A stretch of DNA of 64,000 nucleotides, taken from NCBI GenBank assembly GCA_950022655.1, contig OX465584.1:44436723-44500722 (forward strand), given 5' to 3'. Position 1 is the first letter of the stretch, and every line of letters begins with the position of its first letter. Under the pieces are notes generated by a model. That model saw nothing but the letters and a program-made list of their open reading frames with translations. It was not told the DNA's origin and did not search any database. Origin of the DNA: Alentia gelatinosa. Taxonomy: Eukaryota; Annelida; Polychaeta; Phyllodocida; Polynoidae. Of the stretch, positions 47,262 to 59,270 are shown piece after piece. Both the position numbers and the translations under genes were made by a program.

Positions 47262-47840
47262 TTCATCTCCATAGTAGAGCATGGTCAGGTCATTCTATAT
47301 GATTATTTGTCCTTTTGCCAAACAAATATGATATTAATTGAACATTATTCACCCCAAAAAAACAGTCACTAGTTGAAGGTCTGTGGGGAGGACAAGGTCT
47401 CATATAAAAGTGTATTGAAATCTGCCCAGTTTTTCTCAAAAGTTAGATTTCCTTAATTTTGATTTGGAGAAGGTAACAAACCATTCATCTTCCTGAATTG
47501 AGAACGGATCTCTATATGGTTGAATGGATGCACAGACAAGCACAGTACACTCTGGAAATATGAGGACCTCAACTTTGGTCTACTTGTTGTGTGTGTATGG
47601 AAGTTTGGAGGACTCCAGTTGTTTTCTTAGTATGATAATTAGAGTAGTTAAGTTCGATCGGCCGCTAATACGGCGCACGTGGGTATTTTTCCTAGTCCCA
47701 AGATCGTCGTTCTGATATCAAGGTAGCAGCTTCTATAGTCGAACTTGGATCCTCATGATACATACGCACTTCTGTTAGGTACGCGGGCGCCGTCCACAGA
47801 AATCACGTGTTCAAATAGGGATAGATACTTGGGTGGGTGT

Positions 47841-47912
47841 GAAGTTACCACAGTGGTGAAAGCACAGGACTTGTAACAACAAAGTTGTGGATTTGAGTCA
47901 CATGCTGCCACC
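47841..47912 (+). repeat. weak tRNA-like SINE fragment
   Basis: A D-arm-like ttaccacagtggtgaaagcac is followed by a degenerate B box ggatttgagtc. A related phrase (gaagtggtacgcataggacttgc) occurs near 50125. Neither folds as a full tRNA. Confidence 0.35.
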
Positions 47913-50100
47913 TTGATCCCCAGCAGTGGTAGACTCCTAAATCAAAGACTAATCATTCCCAAACATAATTGAAGGTATATATTATGGCCACCAAAAATGT
48001 AGTTTTATAAGAATTAGCAAAAGTGTTAGTATTCCAGATGTGTCATTTAAACAGAAAAACTGATTTCAAATTATTATAACAATTTAGGACGCGAAGTGCA
48101 ACTTATATCACCATATCATTTAGTTTCAGGAGGTAAAAGCCGGGATTGAATTTTAATCATAATGCGTGGATATTGTTGTTGGAAGAAGATTCTACAGAGA
48201 CTCCCACGTGGATGGCAATGAAATGCCATCAACATTATTAGTTAGATTGCTCTTTCTGTTTGGAATTTTTTCTACCGACCTGATTGACACACCACTAGTA
48301 GTAAATAGGATCCACTTCTGAGTGTACTGAATTGGCAGGAAGGCAAATATTGAAGATACCTCTGAAGAGAACGATAACTTGAGGGTAGTTTTTTTCCCTT
48401 CGGCAGAGGAAACATACCCGCCCCCTAGGCTTAGCTTCGTCTGGACTTGCATAGTATCCTGACCTTTGTTTGAAGCTCTGTCCGACTATAAATAGGCCAG
48501 TGTCACTCAAAGATTCATGAGTCTGTTAAAGAACCCGCTCGGTCGGCCTGGAAACTGCTTACTCAGGATTGACTGAGGGCAGTGGGATGTCTGCTGGAGT
48601 AACGGGTAGGGCAGACCTACTTTTGTCAATTTCAAAGACGTTTACTATTTCCATTACTAATTTGATGCTTCGAAGCTTGTTCCGCAATTGGGTTGAGAGA
48701 TAATTTGTGATGTTTGGGTTTCGATCCACAGGAACATACAATATGAGTACAAAAATTAAATAGACAGTATTGCTCGATAATCAGTCAATATATAGTCGGT
48801 TCATGGAGGTAATTTAGTACCGGTACGAGGCGCCAAAATTTTCACTTGAAGTGAAGGTGCAGAATGAGGAAGTTTCCCATTCATCTTTAGTTCAAAGGTT
48901 TTCATATCCGAAATTTAGATACAGCGAATCGTGAAGCGGTCATTTCTCACGAGCAAGTCACCAGGGGGATATAGGGGTTTACAACCATTTCCTAAATTCT
49001 TGTAGCTGTTTTTTGGCAAACAAGAATGCATTCTTGTAACCATTTAACCAACCACTGTATAAGATATATATACAATTTGGGTTTCATTGGATTTAGAATC
49101 ATTTAGCGCCTTTGCACCACATATATCACCATGACAGTAATGGTTGAGGTTATTCACCAGTAATACATAGACAATAATTAATTGTTTTGTAGACAGGCGG
49201 CCATAAACCGCAAAGGGTTGACACCATCTTCTATAAATGAATTAAACCGAGAAATTGTCATATTTTAGTATAAATTCATAGGGATTCTCTTTTGTTCTAA
49301 AGCACAAATGGACTACTTTCCTGTATACCATGGCTTTGAGGCTGTATAACATGGCATGAGTCAGTCTCAAAAGGATGTAACTAGCCGTAACTAGACGTAA
49401 AACTTCACAAACAAACAAACAAGTATACCATGGCTTTTGTTCCGTATACCTCAGTTATAGTATCTGACAGATTTTATGTAATGGGTCATTGTTTACTGAG
49501 TCCCCATACATTCGCAATAGGGACTTTGTATACCGTGGATGATAAAATGTGTTCTCACTTTTCAAAATGCCGATGTCCAAGTTCGCATGTTAGTGAATTT
49601 CCAGGTGGTCATATCAGGTCCGACTCAGTCGTTAATTGCATCAAATTACTGGAGACATGAATTGAGTCAAAGCAATTGCCGAGGTTACCCCTATTTAATA
49701 GCTTCCTTATCCTATTAGCCATTGATATTTAAACGTGACTGTTTTCCCATGTAAGTTGTCGTGCTATTCCTTTGTTTATTTATACTGCTACCTTTTTCCT
49801 GAAGGCCGGATCAGAGTAGGTTTGTTTACAACACGTTAAGTGTGCTACTGGGATCACGACGTTGGGCGCTTCTGCTTTGATAAGCTTTGTCCAAGCAGTA
49901 GCGCCGGCGCTTCTAGTGTTGAGGAAGTCATGCTTCTGAGCAATGCTAGACCACTGTCAGACGGATGGACATTCTCTGTGATTGGCTTAATTTGAGAGAG
50001 AATGAGAGGAAGAGAAAGTAACTGCTCTCCTCAGTCGCCAATCCCCCGCCTTCACAGTAGCGCGCCAAAGACGATAAAAAGGTCCCCACTGCAAACAGAA

Positions 50101-53100
50101 GTAGAAGTTGGTGGCGGTTGGTGAAGTGGTACGCATAGGACTTGCAGGATATGGGTGGGGACTCAGCCCCAGTGAGGCCAAGCATGAACGAAAGGTAATA
50201 CACCTGGCATTTGTTATGTTAAAGAGCTACACCAATATTGGTAGAGTTAAAAAACTACAGAATCACCTGAGGTACAGACAAATGGGATTCTAAAGCAACA
50301 TCAACGTATGGTATACATATCAGTCCACCGATGTAAGTGTGTTTCTGAATTTTCATCAACACCTTGATATAGATAACCAGCAATTTATAGTAGATGTTTC
50401 ACTCTCGTGCGTCTCCTGCAGTGTTATTATTGATCTAGCGGGACAGGACTATTTTTAACTATCGAGGGTAGACTCTAACCTCATTGGGCATTATTATTTG
50501 ACATCACGGAGAAAAATTCTCAAAACCTGGTTGAGTATACTTAACCAATTTTGGGTGTTTTATCTCTGTAGTTATAAATCCCCATATTCTTTAATCGATC
50601 TTAGTGATAAATTGCTAATTCAACTGAACTTTGTTCATTGATAACAAAACAGTATCAAAGCTGCAAATCGTATTTCGACTGTTCCCGTGAAATATAGTCA
50701 TGAAAATGAAAACAGAAATACCCGATTACATAAATATAATAGGGCACCTGTATAAGATAACGTTATTGTCACTGCAGAACGCTATCCTTTGCGAATAAGG
50801 TGTGAGTAAAATCAAGTTTCATCAGACGCAGAAACAACTAGAGATTACAGACTAAATTGAAGTTGAGTCTTTAAACACGAAATGATAGGACCGTTTACAT
50901 TCTCGATGGTCTTCAGCTTAAAACACAAACAGTTAGTCGCCTTGCGTCTGTAGATGACATTTTCATTTCTTTTTATATCGTCGTGGTGCCACTGCCGAGA
51001 TTGCCTGCCACATTTCAGGCTAGGCAGAGCCCCCTTGGTAGTTGCCAATTTTGCGTCTTAATCACTAAAGAGATATCGTCGTCCTTGGCCATTAATATTG
51101 CAGCAGCTCTCATTGAAGCCCGGAAACAGAAAGGGACAGAAACGTAAAACAGATGCATCTCTCGCCAGCTTAATATGATTGTGTATAATTATATGAGATA
51201 GTATAGAGGTAATGCACTGTAAGCAAGGAGAACAACAATCTGATCAATGCCGAGCGGCTCTTCCACACAAGCCCCAGCTAGATGGGAGATATTAATTAAT
51301 GGACAAGGCTTTAAGATTAAAACATAAAACAACATTGAAATGAATGCAAAATAAAACACCGCTGCATAGAATATAGATGTTTCTATAGCAGAGGAGGTTC
51401 TTACTTCAATATTTGTATAAGTATTATCTGCTGTATGCATTAATAACTGGGCCTCCTTCGAGAGTAATCCCAGAATAGACCAGTTATGAAAGTTCAAAGC
51501 CGACATAGGGTGGGCTTTTGCTTGGATCTGGAGATCTTGCCTTTATTGTAGGATAGCCAAATATCCACCTCTCTGTCTGGAAAAGCTCCGCTATTTTCAT
51601 AGTCAACAAATCTTACTCGATGTGCCGTAAAAAGAGAAACTATTCGCCGTTGGTTACTCGCTTGGCCTTTGTTGGAAATGGAAGGTTGTATGTAGATGTC
51701 TCTGGGTATAAATAGGGATTCACCTTTAGCCAAGCTGCGAGTCGTAACATTGAAAATACGTGCGCCGAGACTGGCGATGCCTGAAGCAAAGTGACAGTTG
51801 ACTGGTTTGTACTACTTAGCGCGGTGATCGTGACTCGGGGCGCTGTGGTAGGCGGGCACGTCGGTCTCTCTCACCACAAGCACTTTGCTCACTCATGTGT
51901 ATTTACACTGGAAACGAAATATGACGAACGCTGAGAACGCTACTATTAGTATCTCTGCCGAATAAAGCAAATTTTACGAGTTCACTGAACAACGAATTAA
52001 AGCCCAGTGCAAATATATATTAGACTTTGGAAAAGCTCATAGGAATCTTCAAAGATCAAATTATGTCGATTTCATTCTGGTCAAATCTCATTGAAATTGG
52101 TCAGTGGGCTTATCTTTGACATCCTATTTGATCTGCTGGAGATGTGATATTTTGTCATGCTTCAATAAGCACCTGCCACGTGGAAGGTGGATGGCACGTG
52201 GACAGATAGGGCCACACTGTCACCACTAGAGTGTGACCACGTGCTCGTGTGTTACACTACGTTAGGCCTTGAGGTTACACTCTGTTACACCGTCATAAAA
52301 AGCGGCGTAAGGAGACGCATGGCGAAACCTAACGTGACTAAACGTAATACCTGTGTGGATGAGAGGCTGCAGGTCCTAACCTTCACTCTAAAAATACTCA
52401 GGCCGAACCAGCCAATAGACATATCTCCATTGATGATAGACACTTTATCATTTCTCGGTGGTTACGTATTCCACGTGTTACATATGATAATAATTAATCA
52501 TAATTCGTATAAACCTTGCGGATGTCCCATTGATGAATAAACTGTAGATTGAAGGTATATCCTGAAACCCTGGAGCATCATGCAGTGTTTCCTGCCGCAG
52601 GGTCTCAGACAATAGAATTCCGAAGATAGGTTCTACGGGTGGAGGTTTTGCAGCTTATATGAATATAAAATCCATTGATTCTTTAGAAAAATATCTTTAT
52701 GTCCTCGGAAAATTTTCTGTCCGTTTGACCACTAAAACTAATTATACTGGCTGTAATTGAAGGTCCGGCGCCAACGGCGCCTCAACAGATTTCAAAAGGC
52801 AATCACACTCGCCCAAGTGTTGTATCATTTAGGCCTTCATGAGTTCTCGCCATATAAAGATGGTTCGCCTTAAAGTTTGGCCTCATGGTCTGTAGACACC
52901 TTATTGTTCTTCCACTGGGCTGAGTGTATAATGTTCAGAAAAAAAAAGAAGAAAACGGTACAGAAAGACCAAACAAAACAAGCTAATGTTCGGCATCATG
53001 ACCTTTGAGCTTTGTCAGAGACGCTTCAAACCAAGGTGGAAGCAGCACAGCGTTCTATGGTTCTCATCTGGGACGTATTGCCGTAATTTATTGTATTATA

Positions 53101-54914
53101 GACCAGTAATGCCTTGAGGCGCCTCCACCCCACCCAACCACGCCTTACACCTCAAGCCCGCCTGCCGCTACCCGCTAGCTCTGCCTACCGCCCCTTCCTC
53201 TCATACTCGCCTCACACAAACAATCACTTACCATTCAGTAGTAGCTCTCAGCGCGCAGAGACAGCCGGCCTGAAGGGCGCCTAAGTCTCGCCCCATCCAC
53301 CACAAACTGGACAAAAAAGAACTGCGAATAGTGAGAGGAGAGAGAGGGAGGGAGTGCCTGAGGGCCATGATAAAAAAACCCACGCGACAAGCTACATGAA
53401 TGTCCCGATAGATGGATGAAATGACTAAGGAGCGAGGCAAGACCGAAAGAAACGCTCTCCAGCATTGTCGTTGGGGTAAGGGCTGTTTCGTCCTCATTGT
53501 GAGGTTGTAGATAAGGACGGACAGCGTGGTTGTTGAACAGTGTTTTCACGTGTTGAGAAGCACTGAAGAGTTTGCATTAAGGGTCGTTCAGGTTGGAATT
53601 CTCGAGATGGTGCTGTTGCTCTTGCAAAGGAGCGCATAGGGGTTTGGTGATTGATGGGTCGATGTTATGCTAGGCAGTAGCTTACGATGACAGTCTTATG
53701 CAAATTCAATACTTTCATTCAATCTGCATATAAGACGTATCAGACATTATTTCATACTTATGCCGTATATATACTGTAAATACTGTTTTTCCATATAATG
53801 TGAAAAAATACCGTACAGAAAGAACTCTGCTTGGCAAAATACGGAACACTGTTCGGTAAGCGTCCATTGAACTAGTAGTTACTAGGCCAAATTAAGTTAA
53901 TTGTTTTATTTCGGATATATAGTAATGTAAAACACATTCAGGTGCTGGGTGAAGGCCTGGGGCTGGATGTTGTTTCGGACACCCAGCCACTACACGAGTT
54001 ACCATCTCGGTGATAATTTGAAGGTATAGGTCGTTCTATATAACTATACGACATATGAGAGACATATATCTTTTTGCTAAAAATATTGAAAGGCTTGCGA
54101 TATACAGATATGTGTTCAAGAAATCTGAAGAACATGATCATACATGATATTACGTGAGCCTTAAGTACTTACCCTACAGAAGTAGCGACTACTGCTCAGT
54201 ATCCTGCTGAAGTGGAAGTATTTTAGTGTAGTCACTGTTATTCAAACACATCCCTGAAAATGGGGAAGCATTTAGAAACGTTGAAGTACTGCACACCCAA
54301 TTGAATATTGGTTTGACTGAGGATTATTTAGTATCTGCAATAGATCAGATAATTGGTAAGAGCAGTATAATTTGCGGTAGCATTAAGTAAAGAGCTCTCC
54401 ATAGGTTTACGACTCACCGGTGAAAGTAGGACAGAGTAGAAGTACATGGAGTAAGCTATTTAAAAATGGAACAGTATAAGCGATTCCATACGGAAGACAG
54501 CAGGTAGTAAGTCAGTGGGAGACAGTATATGTAGGTGAAAGGTGGGAAGGATTTAGCACAAGGGCCAGAAGTGACAGGTGGGATCAGGTGGTGTGCTCCC
54601 ACTAGAATCTTCCCAGAAAAAAACCAAATCGGTACAAACTGATGGCTCCGTACACATACATACACAAAGACAATTTAAAAAAGGGACTGAACAAGTACAG
54701 ATAACCCATCACGAATTTGTTAATCTCTGAAGTTGACACGAGCGATTATGCATGCGTTTTAATCTTGCTAGGATTCAGTCGTTACATTGTGTACAATGAT
54801 AATTCTGTAAATCTAAATTGTACTAACACTTATTTTCCCAATGAAAAGTTATTTATCGCTGTAATCTAAACTAAAGAAGCCGCTTATAACCGACGCAGTT
54901 TAGTTATTCAGTTA
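50101..54914. other. non-coding DNA, 4.8 kb
   Basis: No gene can be supported. Minus-strand frames at 51189-51506 (hydrophobic, 105 codons) and 51494-51733 overlap and lack recognisable domains. About 53130-53560 is more GC-rich and could be a regulatory or UTR region; there is no further evidence. Confidence 0.4.
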
Positions 54915-54962
54915 TTCACACCCTGATGAAGGCCTGAAATAGTCCGAAACATGTCGGTAAAT
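54915..54962 (+). ncRNA. hammerhead-ribozyme-like motif (Penelope-type)
   Basis: The conserved hammerhead core is present in order: CTGATGA (54923-54929), a stem II AGGCC/AGTCC with loop TGAAAT, GAAA (54946-54949 counted from the G), a very short palindromic stem III (ACATGT), and the cleavage triplet GTC at 54953-54955. Flanking ACC/GGT would begin stem I. Tiny palindromic stem III motifs of this kind are described for Penelope-like retroelements and may work as dimers. Stem II has one mismatch. No reverse transcriptase is seen nearby, so this is a solitary or relic copy. Confidence 0.6.
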
Positions 54963-55948
54963 TATGTCTCATAATTATTTTGTTACTTAAGAATGGATCC
55001 TGCTCATTCCCGAGTTAGTGGGAATATTTTCTTTCTCATCTTATTCATAGTAAAAATGAAAAGAAAAATGAAATAACTATTATCTATACCAGCCGTACTT
55101 ATTCTGCCCTAACCGTCCGATGATGCGGCTACCTTAGTTACTATGTTCAGTACATGTAGTTGAAGTCGAGGTGGGAGGCTGGTTGGGTGTCAAGTGCTTG
55201 TCCGTAACAGAATCCCGAGCCACATTTACCACCTGGCCGACAAGTACCACTTAATCTTGTCTATAGAGAGTTGAAGGTGTGCAGTCCATGGAGGCATGTG
55301 GCCAGGTGTATAGGTAGGGTACTACATGGGAAAGAATAGGTTCAAGGACATGTATATAGAGGGTATACGGTATACCTGAGGCTGTAGAGAATGCGGAAAT
55401 GTTCACTCTGTGTAACCAACGAGTATAGTATAGTAACAGACGGCAGAAATAGGCAAGATGCAGTAGGTCAATATAAAGAGGATGGAATTGATTGAATCTT
55501 ACGACGTAGCAACTCCCAGGGCCATATCAAGGTGAGATCAGTGGAGAAGAGAATAACAAACACTCAGTGTGACCCGCGGGCATCGATACAACCTGGACGT
55601 GGGTGGACGAGGGTGGACGAGGGTGGGGGTGTAGAGGGCGGTGTGCGCAGGCCAGCCTGTTGGCGATGTAAATGGACGGCGGGCAGCATGCGGCCTGCGG
55701 TACACCGGGGTCTTACTGGCCTCCTGCCCGACTCACATGTCCATGTGCCAATTGGCAAGCATGGACCGACACCAGGTGGCGTCGGTGACGGCGGCCTGAG
55801 CAGCTCAGTGCGTTGAGCGGCGCAGAAGTGAGCAGTGGGCAGACAACGGCCCTCCGTCCACATGCAAGGTAGAGGAGTAGTCTGGTCAGATTGCTGTTAG
55901 TACTAGATAGAAGTGTGTCCATTCTGTCAAAGGTGAGGGGGCATAGCA

Positions 55949-55979
<31 letters not shown>

Positions 55980-58310
55980 AGTGAGCAGTTCAGTGGGCAC
56001 TCATTCCAGTAGTTGTGATGAAGGTGAACTTCCTATTGAATGAAGCTAGGTGCCCTTCAGCGAGAAAGAAAGAGAGAGATGGATAAAGAGAGATAGAGTA
56101 GGCATAATCAAAGGGAGTTAGGACTCCCAATGCCTTTCCATGACGAACACAATGACGTATGTATTTGGACCTTCCCCCTGTTTTTCTACAATCAGGCTGT
56201 GAACTACTGCTTCAGTTTTGTTCAGATATTTGGTCTTCTTGTATTATGAGGGGACTTTGATTTTCTTTGTTTTACGGAGTCCTCCAACAAGCTGACTGTG
56301 GCGTTTAGTTTCTATGTGTGTATCGCCACGATTCTGACCGTTTCAAATTCCTTAGGCACCTTAATATTCTAGTGTCAATGTTTGTGGAAGCGGTGACTCC
56401 AGCTGATTTGATTATGAGCGGGTAAGCGCTTGAACTGCACTCTGCTTCCCCGACATCCCCTGAGACAGTCCTGTGTCAGTGTGTCAGTAGCGCAGTGCAG
56501 GGAATCTCGAGGTGAGCTGGATCGGGAGCACACCGATGACACGGCTCCCACACTCACACCGCGAGCCTACTGCTCATATACAACACACGGCAACCGTCGA
56601 GCAACTCAGCGCCGCCCTCCTGCAACATGACTAAACCCGCCACACCAGGAGGCACCGGCAACCAGCCCGCACGGAGGGGACTGAGTCACCATCACTGGTC
56701 CCCAGCGTGCCGTGTGCTGTTAGTTCTGTGTGCCTGGTGAACGAATGGAGCTGCTCTAAGTCATTGAGCAGTCCACTATGCCGCGCCAAGTTTGAATGCA
56801 ATCATCTTTTGGAAGAAGAACTTGGTACGAATTAGAAAAATATGTAAATAATGATAATTCTCATTAAAGAAATCAGAATACGCATATAGTTGTAGGTGAC
56901 TTTTACCGTGTCTATTGTCTACAATCGCCTTGTTTTTTGTATACGTTGTGCACCACATTGAAAGCAACACGCTGGCGCCCCAGACAGCGACATGGGGACC
57001 AGGTTGAGAGGGACCTGAGTGGCTGCACCGCGTGTGTCATCAGCACACAGATGTCTCCCAGACAATCTCAGACTGTCATTCTACAGAATTGGAAAAACTC
57101 CCTAATATGATGATCAAATATTACCCTTTCCGGAACCTCTGACCCCTTCCCTCCTCTCACGATCTCACACGCGCCCCAGATGGTGGGAACTGTTTAATGT
57201 AGAGAATATTCACATCCCGAGGAGACTCATGCAGGTGAATCATTGGGTTTGTAAGTGGGGTCAAAGAAAAAGTATAAATCTGCCTCTTTAGGTTATGGAC
57301 AGGGCGATGGACGGGAAGAATGGTGAGGGGGCAATAGGCGCTGCCAACCCCACAACATCCACCCCGATTAACTGCCTAGACACCTCCCTCTGCACATCCC
57401 ACCATGCTCCAGACACAGATACGCAACGCACGTGCATGCTCACTCCTACATTCACGTTGTGTGCTGCTTGTTGTCATTGAGAATCTGACAGGATACAGCT
57501 GGGGCTGAGCGAATGGCAGCCCGACTGTCTTGACAGGCCTATGAGACAACTTGTGCCGCGTTCTCCAAGAGGTCTATCAGGCTGAGTGAGCCTCATCCTC
57601 TATTAGGCCTATGGGTTTGAGTGAGCCTCATTGTAGTTTAGGCCTGTGGTTGACAGGGCTATGAGACAGGGGCCTTTATTGTCTAATAGGGATAGAAGAG
57701 ATGTGAACCTGATTTAGGCCAACGAGTATAGAGGAGGCGTCACTGCCTGATAGACCTCCGAGGTTGAAAGAGCCGCATTGTATAACAAGCCTATGAAACA
57801 GCTTGGGCCTCATTGTCTGGCAGGTTTGTGAGAATCGGGTTGGTGTCAGCACACCATGATGATTATCTGTAATTTGAACACGGTGTTTCACGTGCGCTGT
57901 TAGGAATGGAATGTTTTAGAACAGTGGCTAACGATGTCTACTTGTCATACCTGTGACTTACGATGTCCTTTGCTCCCCATGGTTTCTCCCCGCTGCCCCC
58001 GTAGTTCGCACACCCCCTGATTACCTCCAGAGTTAATAATGCAGGACCTTGTAGGTGGTTGGCAAGTCACCCCTTGTGGTATTATATGTCGTCAGGCTAT
58101 ACCCCTTATATCACCCTCTCTGAACACTTACCACAGAACCTCCAAGTTGGACTGAGTGAATAGGGCCTCAAGACTTCTGCTGTAGAATAGAACTTCTGAT
58201 GACAAATAAAGCTCTTATAGTCATCAGAATTGTTGTCCAATACATAAATTTGCGTGGAAATGGACAACTAAAGTAGGCACTTCAAATGGTCGCGCGAGGG
58301 GGGGTGTGAA
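54963..58310. other. non-coding DNA with GC-richer patches
   Basis: Patches at about 55540-55860, 56400-56760 and 57290-57480 are GC-richer than their surroundings, but none yields a recognisable protein. A C run followed by (CA)n lies at 55951-55980. About 57540-57830 has loosely repeated gagtgagcctcat and taggcctatg words with a period near 45 bp. A tiny exon-like stretch, 57292-57322, lies between ctgcctctttag and gtgagg; it is too short to call. Confidence 0.4.
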
Positions 58311-58317
58311 GTCTGCT

Positions 58318-59270
58318 GCTACACAGATATTGATGGTCGCGCAACGTGACGTGTGCGACTTTTCAATTTTGAGAAACTTTCCCTTTGAGGATCTTCATGA
58401 TCTTAGCATTGTTAAAAAGCCATTGATCCAGGGTATCTGCTTGCGAAATCAGAATTAAAAAATATTGATTTCCCGCAAAATGGCAACAGGTCAAAGGGAA
58501 GGCTTATGTTTGACCATAGAAAATTCCATGAAGGACTTTTCAAACTCTTTCAAGATCATGTCAAACGCATTTTTCAGGTCAAGAAGGTGCTATTTGCAAA
58601 GTTTCATGTGAATTACCCTTTGCCCACCCCTTCATTTTACTTGCCCCAAATTAGTCATGTTGGAAAGTTTTCACTCAAGTGAGGTGAGGTGTGTGTGACC
58701 ACTTACACTCACTACTGCACCAGTGGCCGCGCTACATAACCTGTGCGACTTTTTAAATTTGAGAAACTTTCCCTTTGAGTATCTTTATGATCTTTACCCT
58801 GTTGGATAGCCATTGATCCAGGGTATCTGCTTGCGAAATCAGAATTAAAAAATATTGATTTCCTGCAAAATGACAATAGGTCAAAGTGAAGGCTTATGGA
58901 CTTATGTTTAACCTCCCAAAATATCCATGAGGGACTTTTCAAATTCGTTCAAGACCATGACTAATGCATTTTTCAGGTAATAATTGTGCTATGTGCTGAG
59001 TTTCATTAAGATTTTACTTTGCACAGCTCTTTATTTTATTTGCCCCAAATTGGTCATCATGGGAAGTTTTGATCAAAGTGAGGTGAGGTGTAAGTTAAGA
59101 CTCACTCCTGCCCCAGAGGCCCCCTTACATGACCTGTGCGACTTTTTAATTTTGAGGCACTTCACGCTCTTAGCATTGTTGAAAAGCCATTGATCCAGGG
59201 TATCTGGTTGCGAAATCAGAATTATAAAATATTGATTTGTCACAAAATGGGATCACTTTAAAAGGGACAT
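58318..59270. repeat. three tandem copies of an about 380-390-bp unit
   Basis: The phrase gccattgatccagggtatctg begins at 58419, 58809 and 59186 (spacings 390 and 377), and each copy has the same preceding cctgtgcgac…tttgag block and following aaatattgattt block. The third copy is shortened before the marker and ends soon after it. Copies differ by several percent. No ORF is conserved across copies. Confidence 0.9.

Larger units (their letters stand above)
46736..50100. other. non-coding DNA with short palindrome and SINE-like piece
   Basis: No gene is supported. Contains the palindrome at 47143-47261, a weak tRNA-like piece at 47841-47912, and at about 49195-49235 a phrase (ggcggccataaaccgc…ggttgacacc) resembling 61804-61833. 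Confidence 0.5.

Noticed and set aside
51189..51733. Two overlapping minus frames, one with hydrophobic helices
   Set aside because: No recognisable family and no joining splice sites consistent with one protein.
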